Assembly: GCF_022012305.1 (NCBI RefSeq) | Contig: NZ_JAKLTM010000008.1 | Location: 124,001-188,000 of the forward strand | Reading direction: 5' to 3' | Length of the DNA: 64,000 nucleotides | Source: Ramlibacter paludis | GTDB lineage: Bacteria; Pseudomonadota; Gammaproteobacteria; Burkholderiales; Burkholderiaceae_C | Shown: positions 1 through 7,756 of the stretch, piece by piece | How positions within the stretch are numbered: the stretch's first letter is position 1 | Layout: every line of letters begins with the position of its first letter | Program-made: the position numbers and the translations under genes | The notes under the pieces: generated by a model | Databases searched by the model: none | Told to the model about the DNA's origin: nothing | What the model saw: only the letters and a program-made list of their open reading frames with translations

Positions 1-185
1 TGATCCCCGGCTTCGTGGCCACCTTCACCACCCGTTTTCCGCGCGCCGGGGAACTGCTGATGCCCTGCCACGAATACTGCGGCACCGGCCACCAGGGGAT
101 GTGGGCGCGCGTGCAGGTGCTGGAGCCCGCGGAGTTCCTGCGCCAGGCGCAGCCCGGAAAGGCGGTGAGCTGTGTTCCACGCTAG
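1..185 (+). CDS. Cytochrome c oxidase subunit II, C-terminal end (partial)
   Basis: The reading frame is open from the window edge (first full codon at 3) to TAG at 183-185, giving 60 residues. They hold the binuclear CuA site with the spacing C-x3-C-x3-H-x2-M: Cys22, Cys26, His30 and Met33 of the fragment, in CHEYCGTGHQGM. In a haem-copper oxidase this domain faces the periplasm and takes electrons from cytochrome c. Upstream residues, including the membrane anchor, lie outside the window. The stop codon overlaps the GTG start of the subunit I gene by 14 bases, so the two are probably translationally coupled. Confidence 0.9.
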   Translation, partial: IPGFVATFTTRFPRAGELLMPCHEYCGTGHQGMWARVQVLEPAEFLRQAQPGKAVSCVPR

Positions 186-1791
186 GCGCCTCGTGCTGTT
201 CCACTTCTGGGTGGCGTTCATCGCGTTCGCGGCCGCGCTGGTGCTGGGCGAATGGCAGATGGCCGTGCGCAGCCCGCTGCTGCCGCGGGTCTCCAATCCG
301 GAGCTGTACTACCGCTCGGTGACCGCGCACGGCACGGTCATGGGCTACGTGCTGCCGACGCTGGTGGCGATGGGCTTCGGCTACGCGCTGACCGAGCTCG
401 CCCTGAAGCGACCGCTGCTCGGCCTGCGCTGGGCCTGGGCCAGCTTCTGGCTGGTGGTGGTGGGCACCGTGGTTGCCGCCACGCCCATCGCGCTGGGCCG
501 CGCGTCGGTGCTCTTCACCTTCTACCCGCCGCTGCTGGCGAGCGTCTTCTACTACCTCGGCGTCGTGCTGGTGGTGGTGGGGTCCTGGGTCTGGGTGGGC
601 CTGACCTCCTGGAACATCCACCGCTGGCGCCGCGACAACCCCGGCGCGGTGCTGCCGCTGGCGATGTTCGGCAACGCCACGGGCGCCTATCTCTGGGCCT
701 GGACCTCGCTCGGCGCCGCCTCCGAGATCCTGCTGCTGATCCTGCCCGCCGCCTTCGGCTGGAAGGACACCATCGATGCCGGCCTGGCGCGCGTGCTGTT
801 CTCGTGGACGCTGCACGCGATCGTCTACTTCTGGCTGATGCCGGCCTACATCGCCTTCTACACGATCATTCCCCGCGCCATCGGCGGGCGCCTGTACAGC
901 GACACCATGGGCCGCGTGGCCTTCGTGCTGTTCCTGGTGTTCTCCATGCCGATCGGCATCCACCACCTGTTCGCCGATCCGCAGGTGGGGTCGGGCTTCA
1001 AGTTCGTGCACGCCGTGTTCACGGCGATGGTGTCGGTGCCGACGCTGCTGACGGTGTTCACCATCTGCGCTTCGGTGGAAATCGCGGCGCGGCTGCGCGG
1101 CGGCAAGGGCGCATTCGGCTGGGTGAAGGCGCTGCCCTGGGACAACCCGTACATGCTGGCCGTGGCCTTCAGCTTCGTCATGCTGGGCCTCGGCGGCGCC
1201 GGCGGCATCATCAACATGAGCTACCAGATGAACGAGACGATCCACAACACGCAGTGGGTCACGGGCCACTTCCACCTGATCTTCGCCGGCGCCATCGTCA
1301 TCATGTACTTCGTGATCGCCTACGACCTGTGGCCGCAGCTGCTCGATTGCGCTCCGCTGAACGCGCGCCTGATGCGCTGGCAGCTGTGGCTGTGGTTCGT
1401 CGGCATGATGGTGACCACGCTGCCCTGGCACCTGGTCGGCCTGCTCGGTGCGCCGCGGCGCATGGCTTACTTCGACTACAGCCATCCGGCCCTGCATCCG
1501 CAGGCGCTGACGGTGGTGATCTCCTCCATCGGCGGGCTGCTGCTGGTGGTGTCGGGCTTCCTGTTCCTCTGGATCCTGGCGACGGCACGCCGCGGCAGCG
1601 TGCGGGCGGCGCCTTACACCTTCAGCACGCCCGTGCACGCCGGCGCCGTGCCCAAGGCGCTCGACAGCTTCGCGCTGTGGGTCGGCCTGATGGTGGCGCT
1701 CACGGTCGTCAACTACGCCGTGCCCATCGTGCAGCTGTCGCTGATCCCGGAAACCTCGGTGCCGGTGGTGCCGGTCGGAGCGCAGCGATGA
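172..1791 (+). CDS. Haem-copper oxidase subunit I, B-family (ba3-like)
   Basis: Catalytic subunit of a terminal oxidase, 539 residues with about a dozen membrane helices. Six candidate metal-ligand histidines are in place: His53 (TAHGTVMGY, low-spin haem), His215 with Tyr219 (HAIVY, CuB plus the crosslinked Tyr position), the pair His264-His265 (CuB), and His366 and His368 (GHFH, haem a3 and low-spin haem). HAIVYFWLMPAY resembles the ba3/B-family version rather than the A-family HPEVY. The GTG start at 172 gives MFHARRL and overlaps subunit II. The next gene starts inside the stop codon (ATGA). Reduction of O2 to water and proton pumping are family knowledge; the exact haem type cannot be read from sequence. 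Confidence 0.93.
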   Translation: MFHARRLVLFHFWVAFIAFAAALVLGEWQMAVRSPLLPRVSNPELYYRSVTAHGTVMGYVLPTLVAMGFGYALTELALKRPLLGLRWAWASFWLVVVGTVVAATPIALGRASVLFTFYPPLLASVFYYLGVVLVVVGSWVWVGLTSWNIHRWRRDNPGAVLPLAMFGNATGAYLWAWTSLGAASEILLLILPAAFGWKDTIDAGLARVLFSWTLHAIVYFWLMPAYIAFYTIIPRAIGGRLYSDTMGRVAFVLFLVFSMPIGIHHLFADPQVGSGFKFVHAVFTAMVSVPTLLTVFTICASVEIAARLRGGKGAFGWVKALPWDNPYMLAVAFSFVMLGLGGAGGIINMSYQMNETIHNTQWVTGHFHLIFAGAIVIMYFVIAYDLWPQLLDCAPLNARLMRWQLWLWFVGMMVTTLPWHLVGLLGAPRRMAYFDYSHPALHPQALTVVISSIGGLLLVVSGFLFLWILATARRGSVRAAPYTFSTPVHAGAVPKALDSFALWVGLMVALTVVNYAVPIVQLSLIPETSVPVVPVGAQR

Positions 1792-2573
1792 GCCGCAACG
1801 CCACGCTGGCGGTGGTGGCGACGGGCGTGCTGCTGGCGCTGTCGCTGCTGGTGGGCTTCGTCTGGCTGCCGATGGTGAAACCCGACTTCGCGCAAGGCGG
1901 GCTGTGGGACGCCATCTGCCGGGCGGCCGGCGTGCCCAGCGCCTGGAGCGCGCCATCGAACCGGGAAGACGCCCTGGCCAGCCGCGTTTCCATGGTGCCG
2001 GCGCTGGCCGGCGACGCCGGGGGCGATGCCGGCCGCGGCGGGACGCTGGCGCAGCGCTGCACCATGTGCCACGGCGCGCGCGGCGTGAGCGCCTCCGACG
2101 TACCCAATCTCGCCGGCCAGTATTCCGAGGTCACGTACAAGCAGCTGGTCGACTACAAGGACGGCACCCGCCGCCACACGCTGATGCAGGCGCTGGCCAA
2201 GGGCATGAGCGACGCCGACATCCGCGACCTCGCGGCCTTCTACGCGCAGCTGCCGCGGCCTTCGCCCGCGCCGGAAGCTGTGGAGGCGCCGCAGCTGGTG
2301 AAGGTGGGCGACCCGCTGCGCAACGTGCCGCCTTGCGTGTCCTGCCATGGCGGCATCGACAAGAAACCCGGCAGCCCGTGGCTGGAAGGCATGCCGCAGG
2401 CCTACCTGGCCGCGCAGACGCAAGCCTTCGCCAAGGGCGAGCGGCGCAACGATCCGCACGGCGTGATGCGCAACATCGCGCGGCAGATGAGCCCCGAGGA
2501 AATCGAGGCCTCGGCGCGCTACTACGCCAGCCGCGCGATCATGATCGCGCCGCAGCCCGAGGCACCCCGCTAG
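1788..2573 (+). CDS. Dihaem c-type cytochrome, membrane-anchored
   Basis: 261 residues. An N-terminal hydrophobic segment (about residues 6-28) should anchor it or act as an uncleaved signal. Two haem c sites follow, CTMCH at 91-95 and CVSCH at 183-187, each in a class I cytochrome c fold with a distal Met candidate (for example HTLMQALAKGM after the first). ATG overlaps the TGA of subunit I by four bases, so it is the third gene of the oxidase module. It is likely the electron donor to the CuA subunit or an extra oxidase subunit; that role is inferred from position. Confidence 0.9.
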   Translation: MSRNATLAVVATGVLLALSLLVGFVWLPMVKPDFAQGGLWDAICRAAGVPSAWSAPSNREDALASRVSMVPALAGDAGGDAGRGGTLAQRCTMCHGARGVSASDVPNLAGQYSEVTYKQLVDYKDGTRRHTLMQALAKGMSDADIRDLAAFYAQLPRPSPAPEAVEAPQLVKVGDPLRNVPPCVSCHGGIDKKPGSPWLEGMPQAYLAAQTQAFAKGERRNDPHGVMRNIARQMSPEEIEASARYYASRAIMIAPQPEAPR

Positions 2574-2613
2574 CCCGGCCCCGCGCGAGGCCGTGGCGAC
2601 GTATGCTCGCCGC

Positions 2614-2874
2614 ATGAACGCTGACGTACTGGACCTGTTGCAGTGGCCGGCGATGCTGGCCTCGATCGTTGCCGCCTGGCTGGTCGGATCGAAATCCGCC
2701 GCGCGCCGCAACATCGGCTTCTGGATTTTCCTGGGCAGCAACCTGCTGTGGATCGCCTGGGGCCTGCACGACAAGGCCTATGCCCTGATCGCGCTGCAGC
2801 TGGCGCTGGCGGCGCTGAACATCCGCGGCGTGCGCAAGGCGGAGGAAGCAAAGGAAGAGGAACAATCCGCGTAG
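2614..2874 (+). CDS. Small three-helix membrane protein, unknown function
   Basis: 86 residues from ATG 2614; an upstream in-frame GTG at 2593 would add seven residues but lacks membrane character. Three hydrophobic stretches (around WPAMLASIVAAWLVG, IGFWIFLGSNLLWIAWGL and AYALIALQLALAALNI) are followed by a short charged tail rich in Lys and Glu. I do not recognise a functional family. The terminal TAG is part of a dispersed repeat (2871-2901). It may be a separate unit from the oxidase genes just upstream. Confidence 0.7.
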   Translation: MNADVLDLLQWPAMLASIVAAWLVGSKSAARRNIGFWIFLGSNLLWIAWGLHDKAYALIALQLALAALNIRGVRKAEEAKEEEQSA

Positions 2875-2901
2875 GGTGGGTTCGCGCGGCGACCCCACCG
2901 T
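2871..2901. repeat. Dispersed ~30-bp imperfect palindrome, copy A
   Basis: The element runs from GTAGGGTGGGTTCG to CGACCCCACCGT, with arms GGTGGG and CCCACC. Related copies lie at 11087-11117, 11141-11170 and 53623-53654. Its first bases supply the TAG stop of the small membrane protein. Confidence 0.7.
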
Positions 2902-2903
2902 GC

Positions 2904-3470
2904 TCAGATCACTTCACTCACCAGCCCTTCCGCCTTCGCCTCGTCCGCGCACAAGTACCAGTCGGACTCCAGCACCTTCGCGAGCAGGTGCTCCACACTC
3001 ATCTTGCTGCCGGCCACCAGCTGCCGGAAGCCCTCGCGCTCCAGGCGCTGGCCGCTTTCGATCTCGGCGATGGCGGCGCGCAGCACGGCGAGGTTGGAGC
3101 GCAGGGCGCCGCTCAGTTGCACCGTCCGCTCCAGCCGCCTTTCGTGGATCAGCAGTTCGGTGTCGCGCGTGAGGCAGCGATCCTGGACCGGGAAGGCGGC
3201 CATGACGGTGATGCCGGCCGAATAGACGAAGCTCTTGCCCAGGAAGACGATGCGGCGTTGCTCGCGTTCGCGGCACAGCGTGACGTCCAGCGCCATCCGG
3301 CGCGCGGTCTCGGCGTCGCCGCCGCTCGTGGTCAGTTCCAGCAGCAGGGGCTGGTCGTGCGCCACGTCCTTGCGCGCCTGGTTCAACTGCTCGCGAAAGG
3401 CCGCGTACATGTCGTCGTCGAGCGTGCCGAACAGGCGGATGTGCGGGTCGAGCCAGGGCAGGTCGGTCAT
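2904..3470 (-). CDS. ClpP/crotonase-fold serine protease-like protein
   Basis: 188 residues, about the length of ClpP. The catalytic triad of peptidase family S14 appears intact by alignment to E. coli ClpP: Ser84 (SFVYSAGITV), His109 (LLIHE) and Asp170 (ESDWYLCADEAKAEGL, the C-terminal SAEEAKEYGL-like region). It is clearly diverged from housekeeping ClpP, and no ClpX or other AAA partner lies nearby. ATG 3470 is preceded by GGAAGGA at about -8. The first residues, MTDLPWLDPHIRLFG, match the usual start of this subgroup. Proteolytic activity is inferred from the triad; substrate and partner are unknown. Confidence 0.8.
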   Translation of the reverse strand: MTDLPWLDPHIRLFGTLDDDMYAAFREQLNQARKDVAHDQPLLLELTTSGGDAETARRMALDVTLCREREQRRIVFLGKSFVYSAGITVMAAFPVQDRCLTRDTELLIHERRLERTVQLSGALRSNLAVLRAAIAEIESGQRLEREGFRQLVAGSKMSVEHLLAKVLESDWYLCADEAKAEGLVSEVI

Positions 3471-3545
3471 GGGGCCATCCTTCCACTTCGCCGCGTGCCG
3501 CCTTGTCGGACACTTGCCCATCCCGGGTCCCTCGGCACTAGCCGG

Positions 3546-3551
3546 TACAAT
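3546..3551 (+). promoter_or_regulatory. Putative -10 element for tRNA-Arg
   Basis: TACAAT lies 10 bases before the first tRNA base, the expected distance for a sigma-70 -10 box. I see no convincing -35 at 16-18 bases upstream. Confidence 0.5.
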
Positions 3552-3561
3552 GGCGCCCTAC

Positions 3562-3637
3562 GCGGCTGTAGCTCAGTGGATAGAGTATTGGCCTCCGAAG
3601 CCAAGGGTCGTGGGTTCGATCCCCGCCAGCCGCGCCA
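3562..3637 (+). tRNA. tRNA-Arg (anticodon CCG)
   Basis: A 76-base cloverleaf with encoded CCA. The acceptor arm GCGGCTG pairs with CAGCCGC, the anticodon stem TTGGC/GCCAA encloses the loop CTCCGAA (anticodon CCG, codon CGG), and the T arm carries GTTCGATC. It lies alone between the divergent ClpP-like gene and the ABC importer genes. Confidence 0.96.
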
Positions 3638-3665
3638 AGTCAACGACTCCCGACGGAGAAATCCC

Positions 3666-4436
3666 ATGCGTCCCACCACCTTCGCCACCCTCGTGGCCGG
3701 CTTCGCCATGCTGTGCGCCTCGGTCTCGGCCGTGGCCCAGAACAAGGAGCTGGTCGTCGGCTCCAGCGCCACCTACCGGCCCTTCGCCTACGAAAGCCCG
3801 ACCAAGGAAATCGTCGGCTACGACGTCGACATGATCAAGGCCATCGCCCAGAAGGCCGGCCTGCAGGTCAAGATCGTCAACACGCCCTGGACCGGCATCT
3901 TCGCCGCGCTGAACAACGGCGACGTCGACCTGGTGATCTCCGGCGTGACCATCAACGACAAGCGCAAGCAGTCCTACGACTTCACCGCCCCGTACTTCGA
4001 GGCGCGCCAGCTGCTCGCCGTGCAGAAGGACAGCCCGGCCAAGGGCCTGAAGGACCTGGCCGGCAAGAAGATCGGCGTGGTCACCGGCAGCACCGGCGAC
4101 GACATGGCCTCCCGCGAATTCGGCAAGACCAATCCCGACATCCGCCGCTTCGAGAGCACGCCGGTCGTGATCTCCGAGCTGGCCAATAACGGCCTGGACG
4201 CCGCCATCGGCGACAACGGCGTGATCGCCTTCCGCACCCAGGAACACAAGAACCTGAAGACCATCAGCGACCCGAACTTCCCCAAGGAATACTTCGGCAT
4301 CGTGGTGAAGCAGGGCAACAAGGCGCTGCTGGAGAAGCTGAACGCCGGCCTGGCCAAGGTCAAGGCCGACGGCACCTACGCCCAGATCTACAAGAAGTGG
4401 TTCCAGGCCGAGGCGCCCGCGCTGCCCGCGCAATAA
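3666..4436 (+). CDS. Amino-acid ABC transporter substrate-binding protein
   Basis: 256 residues, a periplasmic family 3 solute-binding protein. A signal peptide covers about residues 1-24 (ending SVSAVA). The mature part has the family pattern: LVVGSSATYRPFAY at the start, IVGYDVDMIKAIA, an aspartate in GDVDLVISG and IGVVTGSTGDD. The ATG 3666 start has GGAGA at about -9. It is the first gene of a three-gene importer with the permease at 4454 and the ATPase at 5199. The ligand is probably a polar amino acid; which one cannot be told. The upstream tRNA may share its transcription start. Confidence 0.93.
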   Translation: MRPTTFATLVAGFAMLCASVSAVAQNKELVVGSSATYRPFAYESPTKEIVGYDVDMIKAIAQKAGLQVKIVNTPWTGIFAALNNGDVDLVISGVTINDKRKQSYDFTAPYFEARQLLAVQKDSPAKGLKDLAGKKIGVVTGSTGDDMASREFGKTNPDIRRFESTPVVISELANNGLDAAIGDNGVIAFRTQEHKNLKTISDPNFPKEYFGIVVKQGNKALLEKLNAGLAKVKADGTYAQIYKKWFQAEAPALPAQ

Positions 4437-4453
4437 GCCCCTAGCCGCGCGGC

Positions 4454-5221
4454 ATGGAACAGGATCTCTGGTTCGGCTGGTTCCGCGCCGACATCATCGC
4501 CGAGTACGGCCCGCTGTTCTGGCGCGGGCTGCAGATGACGATCATGGTCACCGTGATCTGCATCGTGCAAGGCACGCTGCTGGGCCTGGCCATCGGCATG
4601 GCGCGGCTGGCCGACGCCCGCCATGCGCCGGCGAAGCAGATCTGCCGCTTCGCGCTGCGCTGGCCGGCCACGGTCTACGTGAGCTTCTTCCGCGGCACGC
4701 CGCTGTTCGTGCAGATCCTGCTGATCCACTTCGCCGTGATGCCGCTGTTCATCAACCCGGCCGACGGGCTGCTGGTCTCGGGCGAGGCGGCGCGCAACAT
4801 CAAGCAGAACTACGGCGCCTTCCTCTCCGGCATCGTGGCGCTCACGCTCAATGCGGGGGCGTACATCTCCGAGGTGTTCCGCGCCGGCATCCAGTCGATC
4901 GACCGCGGCCAGGTGGAGGCCTCGCGCTCGCTGGGCATGTCCTACGGCCGCACGATGTTCCACGTGGTGCTGCCCCAGGCCTTCCGCCGCATGCTGCCGC
5001 CGCTGGGCAACAACGCCATCTCGCTGCTGAAGGACTCGTCGCTGATCTCGGCGATCGGCCTGGCGGAGTTGGCCTATGCGGCACGCACGGTGGCCGGGGC
5101 CTATTCGCGCTACTGGGAACCGTACCTCACCATCTCCTTCATGTACTGGGTGCTGACCCTGGGCCTGGCCTGGACGGTCAAGAAGCTGGAGGCGCGTTAT
5201 GGACGCGGTGATTCGCGTTAA
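4454..5221 (+). CDS. Amino-acid ABC transporter permease (HisMQ type)
   Basis: 255 residues. The N-terminal part resembles HisM/GlnP permeases ([16 protein letters not shown]), and the cytoplasmic EAA loop is clear ([35 protein letters not shown]). Roughly five membrane helices. It works with the binding protein upstream and overlaps the ATPase gene downstream by 23 bases, so the two are coupled. There is one permease only, so the transporter would use a homodimer. Confidence 0.94.
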   Translation: MEQDLWFGWFRADIIAEYGPLFWRGLQMTIMVTVICIVQGTLLGLAIGMARLADARHAPAKQICRFALRWPATVYVSFFRGTPLFVQILLIHFAVMPLFINPADGLLVSGEAARNIKQNYGAFLSGIVALTLNAGAYISEVFRAGIQSIDRGQVEASRSLGMSYGRTMFHVVLPQAFRRMLPPLGNNAISLLKDSSLISAIGLAELAYAARTVAGAYSRYWEPYLTISFMYWVLTLGLAWTVKKLEARYGRGDSR

Positions 5222-5930
5222 GGGCCTCACCAAGCGCTTCGGTGCCTTGGAGGTGCTGCGCGGCATCGACTGCGCGGTGCAGCCTTCGGAAGTGGTGTGC
5301 GTCATCGGGCCGTCCGGCTCCGGCAAGAGCACCTTCCTGCGCTGCCTGAACGGCCTGGAAGACGCGTCCGGCGGCGAGGTGCTGGTGCACGGCGTGCCGG
5401 TGCACGACCCCAAGTGCGACATCGACGCCCTGCGCTCCGAGATCGGCATGGTGTTCCAGCGCTTCAACCTGTTCCCGCACAAGACCGTGCTGGAGAACAT
5501 CACGCTGGCGCCGACCAAGGTGCGCGGCCTCACGCCCGCCCAGGCGCGCGAACGCGCAACGGCGCTGCTGGCCAAGGTGGGCCTCTCGGACAAGGTCGAC
5601 GCCTATCCCAACCAGCTGTCCGGCGGCCAGCAGCAGCGGGTGGCGATCGCCCGGGCCCTGGCCATGCAGCCGCGCATCATGCTGTTCGACGAGCCGACCT
5701 CGGCGCTCGACCCGGAGATGGTCGGCGAGGTGCTGGCCGTGATGAAGGCGCTGGCGGAAGAGGGCATGACCATGGTGGTGGTCACCCACGAGATGGGCTT
5801 TGCCCGCGAAGTGGCCGACCGCGTCATCTTCATCGACCAGGGCGTGATCGTGGAGGAAGGCCCGCCCGAAGCCCTGTTCGGCAACCCGTCCAACGAGCGC
5901 ACCCGGGGCTTCCTGGGCAAGGTGCTTTGA
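5199..5930 (+). CDS. Amino-acid ABC transporter ATP-binding protein
   Basis: 243 residues with every ABC ATPase signature: Walker [10 protein letters not shown] (37-45), Q-loop [14 protein letters not shown] signature (140-144), Walker B IMLFDE (160-165) and the H-loop VVTHEMGFA. Close to GlnQ/HisP. Its ATG lies inside the end of the permease gene. It energises uptake of the amino acid captured by the product of 3666-4436. Confidence 0.96.
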   Translation: MDAVIRVKGLTKRFGALEVLRGIDCAVQPSEVVCVIGPSGSGKSTFLRCLNGLEDASGGEVLVHGVPVHDPKCDIDALRSEIGMVFQRFNLFPHKTVLENITLAPTKVRGLTPAQARERATALLAKVGLSDKVDAYPNQLSGGQQQRVAIARALAMQPRIMLFDEPTSALDPEMVGEVLAVMKALAEEGMTMVVVTHEMGFAREVADRVIFIDQGVIVEEGPPEALFGNPSNERTRGFLGKVL

Positions 5931-5970
5931 GCCCGGTCCGCCCCCCGCCGGGTGGCCGGAGCCCGCTGGC

Positions 5971-5976
5971 TATAAT
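5971..5976 (+). promoter_or_regulatory. Putative sigma-70 -10 element upstream of the dihaem cytochrome gene
   Basis: A perfect TATAAT 59 bases before the ATG at 6035. No good -35 is seen at 17 bases. It lies just after the stop of the ABC ATPase gene, so the cytochrome gene probably has its own promoter. Confidence 0.5.
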
Positions 5977-6034
5977 CGCCGGTTGATTTTCGAACCGCGA
6001 ACAAGAGCGGAAACGTGCATTCACTGAGGACGCC

Positions 6035-6928
6035 ATGAGCGACGAAGCCCACTCCGGCCCGATCAAGACCCCCAAGCAGCTGCTGATCGCGGTGCTGTTC
6101 TCCTTCCTGGTTCCGGTTTTCATCATCATCGCGCTGGTGGCCTACGTCACCGCCGAGACCAAGCCGGCCGGCAGCACGGACGTCGAGCACTACTCCCTGG
6201 GCGGCGTCGCCACGCAGGACGTGGAGCGCGGCGTGGCCGAGCGCATCCGCAAGGTCGGCATGGTGGAGGTCAAGGACCCGAACCGTCCGCTGCGCAGCGG
6301 CGAAGAGGTCTTCAAGGCCCAGTGCACCACCTGCCACAGCACCGGCGCCGCCGGCGCGCCCAAGTTCGGCGATGCCGCCGCCTGGGCCACCCGGCTCGGC
6401 CAGGGCTTCGCCACGCTTGTGGAGCACGCGCTGAAGGGCAAGGGCGCGATGCCGGCGCAGGCCGGCGGCGATTTCGAGGACACCGAAGTGGCCCGCGCCG
6501 TTGCCTACATGGCCAATTCCGCCGGCGCCAAGTTCGCCGAGCCGGCCCAGCCCGCGGCCGCCGCCGTGACCGCCGCTGCTTCCGCTCCGGCGCCTGCCGC
6601 CGCTGCCGTGGTTCCCGCTGCCGCCACGGCTGCGGTCGCCACCGCCCCGGCTGCTGCCGCTCCCGCTGCGCAGGCCACGGCTGCCGCGGGCGGCGCCGGC
6701 GAGGCGCTCTACAAGCAGACCTGCGCGGTGTGCCACGCCGCCGGCGTGGCCAACGCCCCCAAGTTCGGCGACAAGGCCGCCTGGGCGCCGCGCATCGCGC
6801 AAGGCGTCGCCAAGCTGCACGAGTCCGCGCTCAAGGGCAAGGGCGCGATGCCCCCCAAGGGCGGCGCTGCCGCGTCGGATGCCGACGTGAAGGCGGCGGT
6901 GGATTACATGGTGGGCGCGGCGAAGTAA
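6035..6928 (+). CDS. Membrane-anchored dihaem cytochrome c (c5 type)
   Basis: 297 residues. A cytoplasmic N-terminus is followed by one membrane segment (about 16-38), then two cytochrome c domains with CTTCH at 97-101 and CAVCH at 230-234. The domains are repeats of each other: both carry APKFGDxAAWAxR and LKGKGAMP. They are separated by an Ala/Pro/Val linker of about 55 residues (170-220), probably a flexible periplasmic arm. GAGGA precedes the ATG. Likely an electron carrier to a terminal oxidase; the partner is not shown by the sequence. A strong terminator follows. Confidence 0.92.
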   Translation: MSDEAHSGPIKTPKQLLIAVLFSFLVPVFIIIALVAYVTAETKPAGSTDVEHYSLGGVATQDVERGVAERIRKVGMVEVKDPNRPLRSGEEVFKAQCTTCHSTGAAGAPKFGDAAAWATRLGQGFATLVEHALKGKGAMPAQAGGDFEDTEVARAVAYMANSAGAKFAEPAQPAAAAVTAAASAPAPAAAAVVPAAATAAVATAPAAAAPAAQATAAAGGAGEALYKQTCAVCHAAGVANAPKFGDKAAWAPRIAQGVAKLHESALKGKGAMPPKGGAAASDADVKAAVDYMVGAAK

Positions 6929-6948
6929 GTTCGCCACACCCGCAAGAG

Positions 6949-6975
6949 AAAAGCCGGCTTCATGCCGGCTTTTTT
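6949..6975 (+). terminator. Bidirectional rho-independent terminator
   Basis: Stem AAAAGCCGGC (6949-6958) and GCCGGCTTTT (6964-6973) with loop TTCAT, followed by T on the plus strand and by a T run on the minus strand. It lies between the convergent cytochrome gene and the gene at 6975-7502, so it can serve both. Confidence 0.88.
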
Positions 6976-7502
6976 CATTTCGCCTGCGCCGCCTGCGGGC
7001 TCTGCAGGAAGCCGAAGCGTTCCGGCAAGGTGGCAGCCTGCACTTCCTCGGGCTTCCATTGCCCCTGCTCCACGCGATCGGAAGCCTGCTCGACGTCCTG
7101 CGTGTGCACCAGCCCGAAGCCGATGTCGGTAGCGAGGTACAGCCGGCCCGTCTCGTCGACCAGACAGGACTTCACCTGCGCGGGACGGCCGGTGTGGCTG
7201 GCGACCCCGCCATCCGCCTGCAGGCGCCAGATCCAGGGCGTGGCCTGCAGCTCCACGTAGACGCGCTGCGGCCCGTTCTGGAAGAACCACTGGCCGCGGT
7301 CGTCGTGCTCGTAGTTGCGCTGGATGAAGTCGATGAGCTTGTCGTGCTTCAGCAGCGAGCCCTTGGATTGCGCGAACGGCCCGGCGGCCTGGGTGCGGTC
7401 GTCGCGCATGTACCAGTTGCCGCGCTCGTCCAGTCCCAGCCAGCCGTAGCAGTGGGGAACGTTGGGCCACTTGGCCATCGCTTGTCGAACGATGTCGTCC
7501 AC
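6975..7502 (-). CDS. Conserved hypothetical protein (WYMRD family)
   Basis: 175 residues from GTG 7502; ATG 7478 is an alternative start giving 167. The GTG start is preferred because MDDIVRQAMAKWPNVPHCYGW looks like the usual N-terminus of this group and GGGG lies just upstream. It is soluble, with no signal and no membrane helix. The sequence is rich in aromatic residues and acidic/basic pairs (GNWYMRDDRTQAAGPF, FFQNGPQRVYVELQATPWIWRL). I recall relatives in Burkholderiales but no known activity, and I see no catalytic motif. Confidence 0.72.
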   Translation of the reverse strand: MDDIVRQAMAKWPNVPHCYGWLGLDERGNWYMRDDRTQAAGPFAQSKGSLLKHDKLIDFIQRNYEHDDRGQWFFQNGPQRVYVELQATPWIWRLQADGGVASHTGRPAQVKSCLVDETGRLYLATDIGFGLVHTQDVEQASDRVEQGQWKPEEVQAATLPERFGFLQSPQAAQAK

Positions 7503-7530
7503 AACCCCATTATGGTTCGCCGCAAGCAAG

Positions 7531-7556
7531 AAAAAAGCGCCGCAGGGCGGCGCTTT
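7531..7556 (-). terminator. Rho-independent terminator
   Basis: A perfect stem AAAGCGCCGC/GCGGCGCTTT (7534-7543 and 7547-7556) with loop AGG, giving a T6 tail only on the minus strand. It ends transcripts coming from the GMC gene or from the candidate RNA, before the gene at 6975-7502. Confidence 0.85.
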
Positions 7557-7731
7557 GTGAGTGGCGGCAGCAATCGGCTGCCGCGCCTGTATTCGAATTA
7601 GGGGGTTTGTCTCCTCGGTCCCTCGTCCTACCTGCCCACCGAGGGGCGCAGTCGAGTGCATGGAATGTACAGCCCTGCACCCGCTCGGTGCATTGGGGCT
7701 TTCCCGCCCTGAAACGGTACGCAGCGAGACC
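7557..7731 (-). ncRNA. Candidate structured non-coding RNA (rod-like, possibly 6S-type)
   Basis: No convincing protein is coded in 7503-7756. On the minus strand the segment can fold into a rod: GUCUC (7730-7726) with GAGAC (7613-7609), UACC (7719-7716) with GGUA (7632-7629), and CACCGAG (7690-7684) with CUCGGUG (7643-7637), closed by a further GGGUGCA/UGCACUC helix. Wide internal loops lie between, one holding a small GGGC/GCCC hairpin. A second hairpin GCGGCAGC/GCUGCCGC (7584-7564) and then a perfect terminator follow. The rod with asymmetric bubbles recalls 6S RNA, but I cannot confirm the family, and the plus strand folds similarly. The terminator favours the minus strand. Confidence 0.42.
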
Positions 7732-7756
7732 ACGTGATTTTTTCACGCGGCCGTTT

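Noticed and set aside
3573..4433. Long minus-strand open frame over the tRNA and binding-protein gene
   Set aside because: It is the antisense of a clear solute-binding protein; its composition (Gly/Ala/Val/Asp runs) is that of a GC-rich shadow frame.
7557..7733. Upstream extension of the 6975 protein through the terminator region
   Set aside because: The extension would read across an intrinsic terminator and a structured segment, and the family-like N-terminus begins at 7502 or 7478.
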